Assembly (NCBI GenBank): GCA_015680685.1
Contig: MNCI01007854.1
Span: 397,989-461,988, forward strand
DNA from: Gnetum montanum
Lineage: Eukaryota; Streptophyta; Gnetopsida; Gnetales; Gnetaceae
DNA: 64,000 nt
Direction of reading: 5' to 3'
The notes under the pieces were generated by a model that ran no database searches, had not been told where the DNA came from, and worked only from the letters and a program-made list of their open reading frames with translations. Numbering within the stretch: position 1 is the stretch's first letter; every line of letters starts with the position of its first letter. The position numbers and the translations under genes are program-made. Positions 21,470 through 33,296 of this stretch are shown in pieces.

Positions 21470-23500
21470 CTAGTGTCCTTCTAAGGTGAACTTCAAGCCC
21501 CCACTGTGCCAACACTTGGCGAGTTTAATGTTTGCATATAGCATTGATGACAAAGGTCTTTTGATGTCATTGTTAAAGATCAGGGAGGAAGTAACTTCTT
21601 CAATGTCAGTTTTATGCATCATTCGTGTTTGACGTAGAGAGTCATATAATTTTTTGTAAACATCAAGTATGAATGACATTAAGAAATAATGCACAATATC
21701 AAATGTTATGATGCATGCTAATTACAATATCTTTTTAAGATAATATTGTCATTTTCTATCAACCATCATTATGCATCATGATAGTTATGAAAATGACATA
21801 ATATATAAACGTTGTGTAACCATTCACTATCTTCCATTATTTGATAATAGTAAACAATAAAAATGAAAGGATGAAAAAGTATCAAATAGGTACTAGTAGA
21901 TGTCTACCACCTAGAGAAAGTGGCAAACAAGACTAGTGATATGTTTCAAAGCTCATGTATCTAATGTTCGTATACTAGCAATGAACCTTTGAGCACTTGC
22001 TTGAAAAAAATAAGGGAAAACATTTTCCTTAGTAGAGGGTATGTCAAGTTCTCCAAAGCCTAGGTTAATAAACTCAATATTAAAGATAGACTCATTAATA
22101 AGGTCTATCAAGTCTTTAGTATCAACATAATTCTTACAAGGAGAGGTAATTATAGATTTACCTATAGGTTTAATCTTAATATCAGCTAATTGACCACTAA
22201 GTTGATGAGGTTATGCTTCACGATCTAAGCGAGAGACAGTTGGGATTTATGTATCAGTTGAGATGATTATTTTGTAGTTTTAGAGGAAAAAGTAAATCTC
22301 ATAATGTATAGGAGATGATATTGCATGATGCCAAGCTAGCCAAGGATGTTCTAGTATTCCATTCACATCAAGATATTCACGTATGACCATGAAAAGGGTT
22401 TCAAATGATATAGAACCACCTACCATAAACAATAAATTAATGAAATCTATAACTTCTACTCATGTACCATTAAAGAAAATGATATCAGTACAAGTTTCAT
22501 TGAAGGTTACCTAATCATTGAGACTAAGCTACTTGATAATAGCTCATGTGATCATGTTAGATTTGATGCCATCATCAACATGTATTAGTGAAAACGAAAT
22601 GTCAAATGATACTTTGTAGTAATATAAAGAGGTAGCTAATAAATATCCCGTATTTAAATTAGTCTTAATGTTCTCACCATGGAATTCATACTATCTAATC
22701 CATAATGAGAAAATTGAAGGAAGGATGATATACTCTTTGTTTGAGCTAGAATGTTATTTGGAACCATAATTCTCTTAAGAATATCAAATAGAGCAGCATG
22801 ATGTTTTTTGTAGCTTGCTATGAGGGTGTACAAGGATAAGTTAGTTCCTTTTGAACAGACAATAGTGGTCGTTTACTATAGGACCTTATTATCCTTTGAT
22901 TGAGATGATCTGGAGTAGGTGCCACTGTGACTAGCCATATAGGATTAGATGAAGGTAAAAGGCTACTTGAAGAAACTAGTTATTGATGTGGTTGGAAGGA
23001 AACCTTCTTTGATGTTTTACAAGATTTCTTAAGTGCATTAGTAACTTTTTCCTTATGTTTATTTGTTTGTGACTCGTTGGCCTACTGGCTATAGGTAAGA
23101 ATTTTTACTTGAGGTGATAAAAAGGGACAATTAGATGTTTGAGATATAGTAGGTGAATAGGTATTTTGGATTTTAACATGGTATGGAACAAGATGGAATC
23201 GCAAGGATGGATAAGTTGAGTAATGGAAGTAGAATGAAGGGGATGGGTAATAGTATGAGATATAGCTAGGTTTTGGTTAGTTGGAGCAACATGGATGTAA
23301 TAGGAAGATGAGGAAGGGTGATTTGGCTTCGATGAAATGATGGTCCAATTAGACTAATGAATAACATAAGGCTTTAAAGATTATGGAGGAGATTGTTGAT
23401 AATCTTGATAGTTAGACTAATGAATGACATAAAACTCCTTAGGTGGGAAGCTATAAACTTTGTATTTTGGCTTGAAAACTAAAATAGTGTTTCTAGCTCC
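21470..23500 (-). pseudogene. T1 gag end and protease region
   Basis: Minus strand from 23500: a Pro/Ser/His/Tyr-rich gag tail, then near 22590 a segment reading TLIHVDDGIKSNMIT. It is followed by GGSISFETLFMVIREYLDVN and GILEHPWLAWHHAISSPIHY (about 22430-22290). This order matches the Tat-type aspartic protease pattern (VDDG active site, later a GRPW-like segment; here EHPW). An acidic linker continues to about 21900. Many stops and shifts are present. The segment 21694-21470 is open but unrecognised. Confidence 0.5.
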
Positions 23501-23505
23501 CAAGG
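23501..23505 (+). repeat. Target duplication CAAGG (left of A1)
   Basis: CAAGG before the A1 5' LTR pairs with TAAGG at 33297-33301 after the 3' LTR (4 of 5 identical). The T1 reading frame context on both sides joins, which supports the insertion. Confidence 0.75.
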
Positions 23506-23511
23506 TGATGA

Positions 23512-23668
23512 GAGTGGTTACTCTAGCGGTTTATTCTAATTATTAGAGTAGTTACTCTAGCGACTTATTCTAATTATTAGAGCAGTTACTCTAGCAGTTT
23601 ATTCTAATTATTAGAGCAATTACTCTAGTGGTTTATTCTAATTATTAGAGTGGTTACTCTAATTATTA
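23512..23668 (+). repeat. 34-bp palindromic tandem array in A1 U3
   Basis: Four full 34-bp units (23512, 23546, 23580, 23614) and a 21-bp short unit (23648). Each unit starts GAGT(G/A)GTTACTCTAGC and ends TTCTAATTATTA. Unit junctions create the inverted repeat TAGAGTAGTTACTCTA (23544-23559) and each unit contains CTAATTATTAG, so the array is a string of palindromes just upstream of the TATA box. Confidence 0.9.
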
Positions 23669-23687
23669 GAGTAGTTGCTCCCAAGCC

Positions 23688-23694
23688 TATAAAT
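23688..23694 (+). promoter_or_regulatory. TATA box of A1 5' LTR
   Basis: TATAAAT in AAGCCTATAAATGCAG, directly after the palindromic array; the equivalent TATAAATA is at 32533 in the 3' LTR. Confidence 0.6.
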
Positions 23695-24443
23695 GCAGTG
23701 CCCAAACACACAATTGGGAAAGGAAGTCAAGTAGCGAAGCTCTTGTAGTCTATTTGAAAGTTAGAGTATTTTCAAAGTGCCTGCAGCAGGAGGTCTAAGT
23801 GTGGATGGATCTTTATTTGAGCATTATGTACCTGAGCACACCTTGTGTATGGCAATAAAGAAGAGCTTTTTGATTCATCCTTGCAACACTTGAGATTTGT
23901 TTTCTTACGCATTTCTTTTATTTTATTTTCTTATGCATTTATTTTATTTTATTTTATTTTATGCACTTTACATTTATGATATTAATTCATTTTGATCAAT
24001 TAAGCAAATCATTAAATTACATAGTACGATCACTTCGAACATGCGTGTAACACTTGGTAACCCAATAATGATTAGTGTTTGGTAATCCCACTAGTGTTGC
24101 ACTGGTTTAGGATGTGTACGGCAAGTGAGAACAGATACTGATGTTAGGATTAGTTAAAGTCTAGTTAATCATGAGTTAAGTTAAATTAGTCACTTATTTA
24201 TCTCTCTCTCCTCCCTTATTAGCAGCAGGACATAAAAACATAAAAGCCATAAAAATCATATGCCTCAAGCTTACTTAACCATACAATCGTGACATACAAA
24301 TAAGTTTAGGAAGACAACAATCAACCAAACCATCCTTGTTCCACAAGGACACATAAGAACTTATTCCTTGGAATTCAACTAGATCGTGCGTGAAATGCTC
24401 GTATTCGTATGGTTGAGCGTAGGGGTACCTCACAGCTCATCAT

Positions 24444-24461
24444 TGGCGCCATTGCCGAGGA
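24444..24461 (+). other. Primer-binding site of A1 (tRNA-Asp)
   Basis: TGGCGCCATTGCCGAGGA, 16 of 18 bases as expected for plant tRNA-Asp; both differences are G to A. The best-preserved primer site in the window. Confidence 0.9.
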
Positions 24462-24578
24462 CTTAGTTGTTTGTGCGCTAATTAGAACATAGGAAATCAT
24501 TCACATCGTTGGAACGAACCCTTAGGATTGGTTAAGAAAATAATAAACAAGAATACATTGCACACTGAACAGACAAGT

Positions 24579-27111
24579 ATGTCTTCTTCTTCGTACGAAA
24601 GCACCTCACTGCCTAGGTCTAAAATAGGAAACATTCGGTGGCGTAATACACATGACATTGATCCACCAGTCCCTCAACAAGTTTGAGTGGCATAGATTCA
24701 TCCCGATGAGTATATACCAAACTTCACCTTTATCCTCCATCAAGACGAACAACTATGTTAGCGAGACTTAGAAGGTAACATAGTGTTACCTCCCAATCAT
24801 TCCGTCCCAAGCATGCTTCTTCATGCTCTCACACGAATTGGCATGCCGCACTTACATGCAAAATACATTGTGCAAGACCATGACTCGAGGGAATACTGTT
24901 CCATAGAGGCACAATGTCAAAGGGACTTGCAACAGGAGAGACATCATAAGTCTTTGAAGGGTAAGTGGTCCCAAGATGCCCCACATGTCTTAAGCGAAAT
25001 TGAGGGTGGTGAACCTACCTCAGGCAGTCGCCCACACAACAATGTTCCTCCCCTTGACTTTGGCCAACAGGTCGTGTATCAGAACCTTCATTCCACTATT
25101 CATAACCTAGGTTATGATACCCATGGGCACAAAGGATCTAAAAAAGGAATCCAGACACATGAGAAAGGTGGACATTCTGATCTCAATCGCCATCAAGGCC
25201 ATGACCATTGAAGAGAAGGTAGTAAACACCGTCATGGTGACGATTCTCCTTCTTCTTCACCTTCATTATCTCCTTCAACTTGTCCTTCAATATCCGAATG
25301 CAATCATAAAGAAAAAGACCATGGAAATAAAGGTAGGCAAAGTGGAAGTCATAGACGAAATAGCTAGGAAAGGGGACGAGGGCACTCTAGAGAGTCACGA
25401 CATAGAAGAAGGGAGAGTAGGGAACAACGTAGGCATCATAGACACCATGGATGAGATGATCATGATGAACCCCTCCTCACTACTTGAAGTATGTTAGACA
25501 TAACTGAGGCTGTTAGAATTCCTACAAGGCATTAGAAAGATAGTAGGATCAAGAGATTAGATATAAACAACATCCCACGATTTGAAGGAGGATACAACAC
25601 TAATCCTCAAAATCATTTACAAGCATTCTATGATGTGTGTGCCTTACAGAACATAGAGAACAAATGGCAAAAACTTAAGTTTTTCCCACGGACATTAGTT
25701 AAAGAAGCAGAAAGTTGGTACTAGTCTTTAGAACCAGAATCGATTCGTAGGTCGAGTACTATGTTAGAACTATTTAATGACAACCAAATATACTCCTGAG
25801 TGTCTAACTTGCGAAAGAAAATCCAAGGCTGGAAATAAGGAGGACATGAACCCTTGGATGCTGCCATGGGCCGATACTATGCACTGTTACATTATTGTCC
25901 TAACCATGGTTATTCGCAAAGGGATCAACTGCACCATATCATGGATGGGCTTAGGCATGAAATGAGAAGAACCCTTGGGACTTATGCCCCAGGGAGACTA
26001 TTCGAGCTTAGGTCGCATCAAATTCAAAGACTATTGGAGCAAGTTGATAAGGAATAAGGTGAGCTATGGAAGAGAGAAAATGTGGAAGAGTATAATCGAG
26101 ATCCTTCCCTTCGGAAGAGGGGAGTAAGATTTTGTAAGGATGAAGAAGAGTCACCACTCGAAGAGATGGTGAATAGGAAAACTTTGTCTATCCAAAAGAT
26201 GACATCAAAAGTTCTGGTAAAGGTAGACCAAATGTGGGATTCCCTAGACAATAGATTTCAAACTGTTCTTAAAATAGTAGAGGATTTTAGAGAGCAAGGT
26301 AGTGATCATGAAAAAATAAAAAAGAGAGAAGCTGAACATGCACATAGCAAGGGTAAGGGAAATGTTTCCATCATTGAAGAGATTGTGGAGTTGGAAATAG
26401 ACAATGATAGTGGATGTGAAATATGTCAATATGACCATCCTAAGGGATGTTTCCTTGTAATATCACATCTGCAGAAGGCTGGGGTGTATGCACTCAACCC
26501 ATGATTAAAAAAGAGGCAAACACCCCGAAGGTCACCTTATCCTCAAGGTAACCCAAGATAGTTCCAGGAACCCTTAACGTATTATCCCAATGGAACTCCA
26601 CGACAACGAATTAAGCAATATCAATAGTGGAAATACCCACAATCATGGGAAATTCCACCACCAAGGCAACAGTATCCTTACCGGAAACCTGACCCGTATG
26701 GATATTACATGCAATAGCCAGTCTCTCCACATGATTCTACTAGTCACGGTACTCCTCAACCTCACTACCAAGCTCATGAGTATTATGGGACTCCCTCTTC
26801 TAGGGGCGATATCCCACAAACATATCATCCTTCTCATCCGACTGCATCTCTTCCACCAATAGCCCCACTACCACCTGCTTCAGCTATGTAGGGTAAAATC
26901 CCTACCCAGCCGCAGCAATGTAATGCCACAAGGGTTGTTAACTCTCAACCTATTGTTGGTTCCAACAACCACATGAAGAAAAGACCTTTCTTTAGAACCA
27001 ACAGACCAACCAAGCCCTTGCAATCACAAGCGGTTGATTCCTTAGATGCCTTAGTATCAATCAAAACTTCAGAGCCCCCTTCAACCCAATCACCACACTC
27101 AATTCATATGG
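24579..27111 (+). pseudogene. A1 gag
   Basis: The start MSSSSYESTSLP lies 118 bases after the primer site. Next is IPNFTFILHQDEQLC and a conserved N-terminal region (LPPNHSVPSMLLHALTRIGM, open from 24783). A Ser-rich stretch leads to the capsid-like region (LDINNIPRFEGGYNTNPQNH near 25556-25615; RRTLGTYAPGRLFELRSHQI near 25969-26028). A coiled-coil stretch and the knuckle CEICQYDHPKGCF near 26417 follow, with the last Cys displaced, then a Gln/Pro/Tyr-rich tail. E1 and P2 gag share the long N-terminus; P1, M1 and E2 have a shorter one. Several stops and shifts occur. Confidence 0.75.
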
Positions 27112-28004
27112 TCATGCTAACACATGCCATTACCAATTAGATTGAAGCTGGCCACCTTCCCAGGAAATTCTTTGGTCCTGGGAGTCCTCTAATATACTTA
27201 CATATCACTAAAAATGCATCGTGCAAGGCTATTTTGGATTCAGGTTCCGATGTCAACTTGATTTCTCAAAAAATGTACAAGGCCTGGAACCTGCATCCAT
27301 TGAAAAAGAGGAATATTCATCTAGAGTTGGCCAACCAGTCCATCACTGTTCCATTGGGACTGGTGGAAGACATTGTTACCACTATTTATGGGTGATCATA
27401 CCCAATTGACTTCTTAGTGATTTAGGTAAACAACGATAAGGGGGACTTCCCAATCATAATGGGAAGAGCATGGCTAAGCACCATCGATGCACGCCTAGGA
27501 ATCCATGATCTTTCCCTAGAAATATCAAAGAAAAATACATTCAGAAAGATCAAGAAGAAGAAAGTTCCATGCATCACATATAGTGACACAAGGTGTAATT
27601 GCGTGCAGAGGTCATGGTTTTTGCAAAGTTTAGCATTGCCTGCATGCAATCAGCATGCACAAGTGATTAACATACAAAGATGCCTATATGTAGCAGCCAC
27701 ACGACAGGAAGACACCCAGTGGCTAACAGCTGATCAAGAAAGCAGTTCACTCATATGCATGGAACTAATTGAGGGTTTGATTTATGCTTACATTAATAGC
27801 ATAGACGCATTAGAGAAAGTCCACCACCAACTTCCAAGTCTTAACCTTGAAAATATCAACTGGGGGAAGTTGGAAATCCCTGAGAAATTTAAGCAAGAGC
27901 CCCTCGAGCTAAAACCATTACCCATTGGTATGGAACACATGTTCCTTAAAAATAGAAAATTGGTAATTATCAATGCTAAGCTTGCTCCTCAACAAAAAGA
28001 ATAA
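27112..28004 (+). pseudogene. A1 protease and linker
   Basis: MLTHAITN-stop-IEAG opens the region, as in P2 (MLTHTVSDWICAG). The aspartic protease core reads ILDSGSDVNLIS with the catalytic Asp codon at 27237-27239 intact. LELANQSITVPLGLVEDIVT and then FPIIMGRAWLSTIDARLGI follow, the Athila-style pattern in which GRAWL replaces GRPFL. The linker to RT contains EDTQWLTADQES and LELKPLPIGMEHMFLKNRKL. The protease segment has few stops, so this domain is nearly readable. Confidence 0.8.
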
Positions 28005-28984
28005 CTGCTAAAGATAATAAATAAATGGTTGGAAGCCTTCGCTTGGTCATATCCCGAATTAACTGGAATAGATCCTCGGATATGCCAACATAGAATTTAC
28101 ACTGACCCCTCCATGAAGCCTTGACGACAACCTTAGAGGCGATTAAACCCTAAGCTAAAGCAAGTAGGTAAGGAAGAAATTGAACAGCTTCTCAAGGCTG
28201 GGTTCATATACCCCATTGCTGATAGCGAATGGGTTAGCCCCTTAGTTATTATGCCAAAATGGGAGGCAAATGGAGGGTGTGCATAGATTTTAGGCTACTA
28301 AATATGGAAACATTCAAAGATCACTTTCCATTACCATTTCTCGACCAAGTCTTAGACACCATCGCAGGGCATCGCTATTACAGTTTTCTAGATGGATATA
28401 GTGGATATAATCAAATACAAATAGCCCAAGAAGACCAAGCCAAGACTATGTTCACTAGTTCTTGGGGAACATTTGCATACAAACAGATGTCGTTTGGCTT
28501 GTGCAATGCCCTTGCAACATTTGAACAACTACTTCTAAGCATCTTCCAATAGCAGATAGCAAATGGTGTAGAAGTCTTTATGGATGATTTCTCCACCTAT
28601 GGAGAAAACTTTGATCAAGCCTTGGACTGATTAGAGCAAGTGTTAAAAAGATGTGTAGAAACCAATTTCAGGCTCAATTGGCAGAAAAGCCATTTGATGG
28701 TCCAAGAAGGCATAGTACTAGGGCACAAAATCAAACACACATAGATAGAGGTAGACCTCGAGAAAATCAAAGTTATCCAAGGAATTACCCATCAACTGAA
28801 AATTGTCAAAGATATTTGGTTATTGCTTGGACACACTAGCTACTATAGGAGATTTATTGAGAACTTTTCAAAGGTTGCCAAACCATTAGTGGAATTAATG
28901 AAAAAGGACATACCTTTCGAGTGGACCAGGGAATGCAAATTAGCTTTCCAAACTCTAAAAAAAAAGGCTAGTAGAAACACCCAT
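28005..28984 (+). pseudogene. A1 reverse transcriptase
   Basis: ICQHRIYTDPSMKP begins the RT. Motifs in order: GKWRVCIDFRLLN (28265), FPLPFLDQVLDTIAGHRYYS, FLDGYSGYNQIQIA with the first catalytic Asp (about 28387-28430), MSFGLCNALATFEQ (about 28488), and VFMDDF with both Asp (about 28571-28588). The thumb LVQEGIVLGH and TSYYRRFIENFSKVAKPLVE follow. RT catalytic residues are therefore intact in sequence. A one-base shift near 28258 and stops (SIFQ-stop-QIANG, QALD-stop-LEQ) break the frame. Confidence 0.85.
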
Positions 28985-29459
28985 TCTACAAGCTCCTGAT
29001 TGGACCAAACCATTCCATATCATGACTGATGCGTCCAAATATACTTTAGGAGCCGTACTTACATAGTTAGATGACAAGAAGCATCCTTATTACATCCACT
29101 GTGCAAGTAGAAGTATCGTTGGTGCACAACTTAACTACACTACCACAGAGAAAGAATTAATGGTTGTAGTGTTTGCACTAGAAAAGTTTAGACACTATGT
29201 ATTGGAATATAAAGTATATATACATATAGATCATAGTGTAATCTAGTTCCTCATGAATAAGCCAATGGTAAGCCCTCGTATCATACGATGGCTTGTAATC
29301 TTACAAGAGTTTGATCTTACGATGATCGATCATAAAGGCACCGAGAATGTAGTTGCTAATCATTTATCTTCGTTGCGATGGGACAACAAAGAGGATGAGT
29401 ATCCAATTTTTGATCATTTCCCTAATGAATTCCTCTTTGCTGGTGTAGTGAATAATTAA
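28985..29459 (+). pseudogene. A1 RNase H
   Basis: PDWTKPFHIMTDASKYTLGA supplies the first Asp. TTTEKELMVVVFALEKFRHY supplies the Glu, and YIHIDHSVI-stop-FLMNKP the next Asp. The end reads MIDHKGTENVVANHLSSL, the usual His/Asn-rich close of plant Ty3 RNase H. Two or three stops interrupt it (VLT-stop-LDDKK, SVI-stop-FLM). Confidence 0.8.
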
Positions 29460-30640
29460 TCACCCACAGAGATAAACTGGTACAATAGCATTCTTACCTA
29501 TCTCCTCACCCAACAAACACCACAAGAGTTAAACCTTAAGAAGAAATAATAGTTTCTTCACTGAGCCAAGTACTTTTTGAAGATCAATCGGCAACTTTAC
29601 AAAGTGTGTCCTGATGGCTTGATTTGATGGTNATTTCATCTAGTCTTGTGGGTGTTGTCAACATGATGGGGGGGAATGAGTACTAGAATGGAGGGTCCAC
29701 AATAATTGATTCAACCGTTAGAACCCTTCGACATTTGGGGAATTAGTTTTATGGAGCCGATTACACCAATGTCCAATGGAAAAGCTTATATTATTGTTGC
29801 CATGGATTACCTAAAAAATGGGTTGAAGAAACTATTTTTAAGGATTGTACATCATTTACAGCTGCATGATCTATTCAACAACAAATCATAAACAGGTTTG
29901 GTGTGCCTCGTGCACTTATTTCAAATAATGGTACCCACTTTACAGGTGCAACTTTTCGAAAATTAATGCAACGCTTAGGGGTTGAGCATAAATTGACTAC
30001 ACCATACCACCCCCAAGTGAACAGTCAAGAAGAAGTTACCAACAGGGAGATTATGAAGATATTGACAAGAACCATTAGCAAGTTTAGGCGAGATTGGAGC
30101 ACTAAACTGAACGATGCTCTTTGGGCATACCGCTCCACATGGAAACTCCCTACAGGCTACACTCGCTATGAGTTAGTGTACGGGAAATTACCAACGCTTC
30201 CCATTCAAACTGAGCTCTTTACACTATCCATGACATGTGACCTCAACCTTGACCTTGATCTAGCATAGAAACAATGGTTTGTAACCCTTAACTTGCTAGA
30301 TGAAAACCGATTAGCTGCCCTGTCATCTAACGAATTGCACAAGGCCTTCAATAAACAACGTCATGACCTAAGAATTATGAAAGTTAAATATCATCTAGGA
30401 GATAAGGTTCTCTAGTGGAATCCCACACATGTGCCACACCATACTAAATTTTAAACACTATGAAAAGGACCTTATATTATTTACGCAACTTTTTCTTCAG
30501 GGTCCATGACAATATACAAACCTGAGAGCCCAGACAAGAAACTGTCGGTCAATATGCAACAAACCAAATCTTTTCATGAGCTTAGGATAGCCAGTACACA
30601 TGCTACCTCTGTTAGTGGACAACCTTGCTCACTATTTTGA
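29460..30640 (+). pseudogene. A1 integrase, zinc-binding part missing at an N
   Basis: KINRQLYKVCPDGL runs into the N at 29632, after which the sequence resumes near the catalytic core. The HHCC zinc-binding domain and the block after it are absent. Core motifs are FDIWGISFMEPITPMSNGKA with the first Asp, RALISNNGTHFTGATFRKL where the second catalytic Asp is Asn, and NSQEEVTNREIMKILTRTIS with the catalytic Glu. The open stretch 29903-30268 contains SKFRRDWSTKLNDALWAYRS. After it come LLDENRLAALSSNELHKAFN and a GDKVL motif. The reading frame fades near 30640. Confidence 0.8.
29632..29632. other. Assembly N inside A1 integrase
   Basis: A single N replaces the integrase zinc-finger region. The flanks do not join in any frame as an integrase, so sequence has been lost at this point in the assembly or in the element. 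Confidence 0.6.
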
Positions 30641-32195
30641 ATCTCCTCCTTCCAACTCAGTCATGGAGGAGATGGCTAGCTATGCTAACCATTCTAGGTC
30701 CTCAGTTCTATTTGAATTTTTTTTTTACAAATTTTTCCAACTTTTCTTTTCTTTGTTTTACACCATTGTTCATATTTTTACTATTTTTTTGATTGCTTGA
30801 TTTACTTTTATTCGTCATCCAATAAGTGCTCATGATGGTGGATTGAATTATATCATATTGATTGCTAATCTGTGATTTTTACCTTTGAATTATGATGTTG
30901 ATATTAAGGTATGGTTCTTTTGGTAAAATAGGCAATGAGTCCACACCGTCCACTCATCCATACAACTTTATGGTCTCCTTTGGCTTGGAACTATACAGTC
31001 CCTCTTTTTCTAAGTAAACTTGTTAATGAATTGGTGGCTGGGTACTTTTCAAACCAAGGAAAGACTTAAAGGATGAAAAGGGTGTGACTTTAAGGGGATT
31101 TGATGCATTCTTGCTGGCCATTCTCTTAAATGCTTGTTTCTTGGGTTTTTTGCCATTCTGACATTGTTCAAAAATCAGGAAGCTAAGTGAATAAAAATAA
31201 GTCTTTGCATGGTGTGGTTCTCATGAAAAAAAATAAAAGAGAGAGAGAGAGAGAAAGGTGAGAATTCAAAGCACATCCCTTAGACATAATAAAGCAATAT
31301 GGGCTATAAGCCCTGGTTATGACACTGGAAAGACATGTTACCCATGCCTGAAGGTTCCCTCTAACTAAGGCCCTTTCTCGCTTCCCGCTTCTCCATCTCA
31401 CTCTCCTTGGGATGGTGGTCACTCTTTGTGGAAGCATTCTTGTTGCCTCAAGAGGATGGATTGGCCAAGTGTATTGATGCGAGGTCACTGGATGTGGTTT
31501 GTTTGAGTCTGGATTTGGGATGAGTTTTACTCAGTCACATTAACCATGAAATACACAAGGGACTTTACACAACCTTGTTCTTGGGATTCCATTTCATTCT
31601 CTCCTCTCCATCTTTCTTCCCATTTTTCCACCTCATTGCTAGTTTTATCATTACTCCGTTTCTAGGTTGATGCATTGTTTTTCTTTGGTGAATTCTTGTG
31701 GGTAAGTTTTTAACTATTGCTTCCAAATGACATTCCTAGAGCCTACGAACTCTTTGGTTTGTTGATTTGTCAGGGCATAAAGGGCATTAGCCTACTTTGG
31801 GGAGGACCCACTAGCATTTCTTTTTGGTGTAATTATTAAGTTCTTTTCCTTAAACATTTCTTGTAATCAATCATCTCTTATTTCATCCCCATCCATGACA
31901 TCCATTTTATTGGTGTTGTTATTGTTATTTTTTCCCATCTTTCTTATTCCTCATATTTTTCCATCTTATAGCTACCAGATGTTCGCTCTTAGTTGTGGGG
32001 GCCCTAGCACAAATACTTCAATTTTCTCCATTTTACTATTTACCTAACCTCCACACCTTGGGTAGTCACCTGTGATAAGTCTTCGAACCAATTTCTGCCA
32101 TAACCACAACTCAACCAATGCGCTTCATATCGAGGCAAGGTATCAATTGCATTATGGTTTATCTATCCTTGCTCATTTGTGACTGTGTTGTGTGT
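30641..32195 (+). other. A1 noncoding block
   Basis: Homologous to the P0 and P1 blocks: GGTGTGACTTTAAGGGGATT (about 31080), GCATGGTGTGGTTCTCAT (about 31207), GACATGTTACCCATGCCTGA (about 31331) and CTACTTTGGGGAGGACCCAC (about 31792). It ends GTGTTGTGTGTGCAG at 32186-32200, the acceptor-like site. No gene supported. Confidence 0.65.
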
Positions 32196-32529
32196 GCAGA
32201 TGGTGATCATACAAACAATGGACTGGGCTTGGAGGAAGCACTCAGGATGGACCAGAACTAGAGCATTTATGAAAGGAGCAAGTCTGGTGGCGTGGCTATG
32301 GATAAACAACGAAAGGCGCAATCTTCGCATTGGTGGCAACACACTTCATTTTCTTTCTCTCTCTTTCTCTACAAGTTGCCAAATAAAGGCTTGGATTTCA
32401 TTTATGTACAAGTGTTCACCACAATGTTGTAATATGCTTATTGATTCGTCACTGGGCACATTGAATCTGTCATCCCATTCCACCGTCAGTTGTCAATTAG
32501 TCAATAATCCCATACCTTCCCAATATTTT
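32196..32529 (+). other. A1 short 3' segment in place of ORF2
   Basis: After the acceptor-like CAG comes ATGGTGATC and about 330 bp ending TCAATAATCCCATACC. It aligns with P1 17864-18140. It holds no counterpart of the ORF2 globular domain or coiled coil. An apparent ORF across it (32179-32604) reads through the N and into the LTR and is not credible. Confidence 0.6.
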
Positions 32530-32530
32530 N
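32530..32530. other. Assembly N replacing A1 polypurine tract and U3
   Basis: Sequence before the N belongs upstream of the polypurine tract; sequence after it starts at the TATA box inside the LTR. Polypurine tract and U3, including any 34-bp array, are missing. Confidence 0.75.
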
Positions 32531-33296
32531 CCTATAAATATAGTGCCCAGGCGCACAAATGGGAAAGGAAGTCTTTTAGCATTCAAGTAGCGAAACTCTT
32601 GTAGTTTGTTTAAAAGTTAGAGTATTTTCCAAGTGCCCGCAATAGGAGGTCTAAGTGTGGATGGATCTTTATTCGAGCATTGTGTACCTGAGCACATCTT
32701 GTGTACGAAAATAAAGACAAGCTCTTTGATTCATCCTTGCAACACTTGAGATTTGTTTCCTTATGCATTTATTTTATTTTATTTTCTTATGCATTTATTT
32801 TATTATATGGACTTTACATTTATGTTATTAGTGCAACAATTCATTTTGATCAATTAAGAAAATCATTAAATTACATAGTACAATCACTTCAAACATGCAT
32901 GTAACACTTGGTAACCTAGTAACGATTAGCATTTGGTAATCCCAGTAGTGTTGCGTTGGTTCAGGATGTGTACAGCAAGTGAGAACGGATATTGATGTTA
33001 GGATTAGTTAAAGCCTAGTTAATCAGTAGTTCAGTTAGATTATTCACTTAGTTATCTCTCTCTCTTCCCTTATTAGCAACAGGACATAAAAACATAAAAT
33101 CCATAAAAATCATATGCCTCAAGCTTACTTAACCATACAATTGTGACATACAAGTAAGTTTGGAAAGACAACGATCAACCAACCCGTCCTTGTTCCACAA
33201 GGGCGCATAAGCACTTAGTCCTTGGAATTTGACTGGATCGTGCATGAAACGCTCATATTCGTATGGTTGAGCATAGGGGTACCTCGCCACTCATCA
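32531..33296 (+). repeat. A1 3' LTR (R-U5 part)
   Basis: From CCTATAAATATAG to CTCATCA it matches the 5' LTR from about 23685 (GGGAAAGGAAGTC, GGAGGTCTAAGTGTGGATGG, TGATTCATCCTTGCAACACT). Differences are mainly transitions. U3 is absent because of the N at 32530. Confidence 0.85.

Larger units (their letters stand above)
23506..24442 (+). repeat. A1 5' LTR (937 bp)
   Basis: Starts TGATGAGAGTGG and ends CTCATCA. Unlike other family LTRs, U3 is filled by a 34-bp tandem array instead of GATATC/GACGTC units. TATAAAT at 23688. U5 carries (TTTTA)n near 23930-23962 and the conserved CATATGCCTCAAGC and GTATGGTTGAGCGTAGG blocks. Confidence 0.85.
23506..33296 (+). mobile_element. A1: autonomous-type Ty3 element (gag-PR-RT-RH-IN)
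   Basis: Complete from LTR to LTR with primer site, gag, protease, RT, RNase H, integrase, noncoding block and 3' LTR, flanked by a five-base duplication. The RT-then-integrase order marks it Ty3/gypsy; the tRNA-Asp primer site and protease style point to the Athila/Tat branch. The LTR R-U5 regions look roughly 90% alike by eye, so this is among the younger insertions. It has no ORF2. All coding parts carry stops. Two Ns (29632, 32530) mark missing sequence. Confidence 0.85.

Noticed and set aside
21480-21500. GTGGGGGCTTGAAG (minus strand) as the T1 polypurine tract
   Set aside because: The following sequence does not start TG and no LTR homologous to 52628-52876 was found; too weak to call.
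23512-23668. 34-bp regular repeats resembling a CRISPR array
   Set aside because: Units are head-to-tail with no unique spacers, lie inside an LTR, and the context is eukaryotic.
32179-32604. 141-codon ORF as a gene
   Set aside because: It reads through the N at 32530 from the 3' untranslated segment into the LTR; no motif and not conserved in P1.
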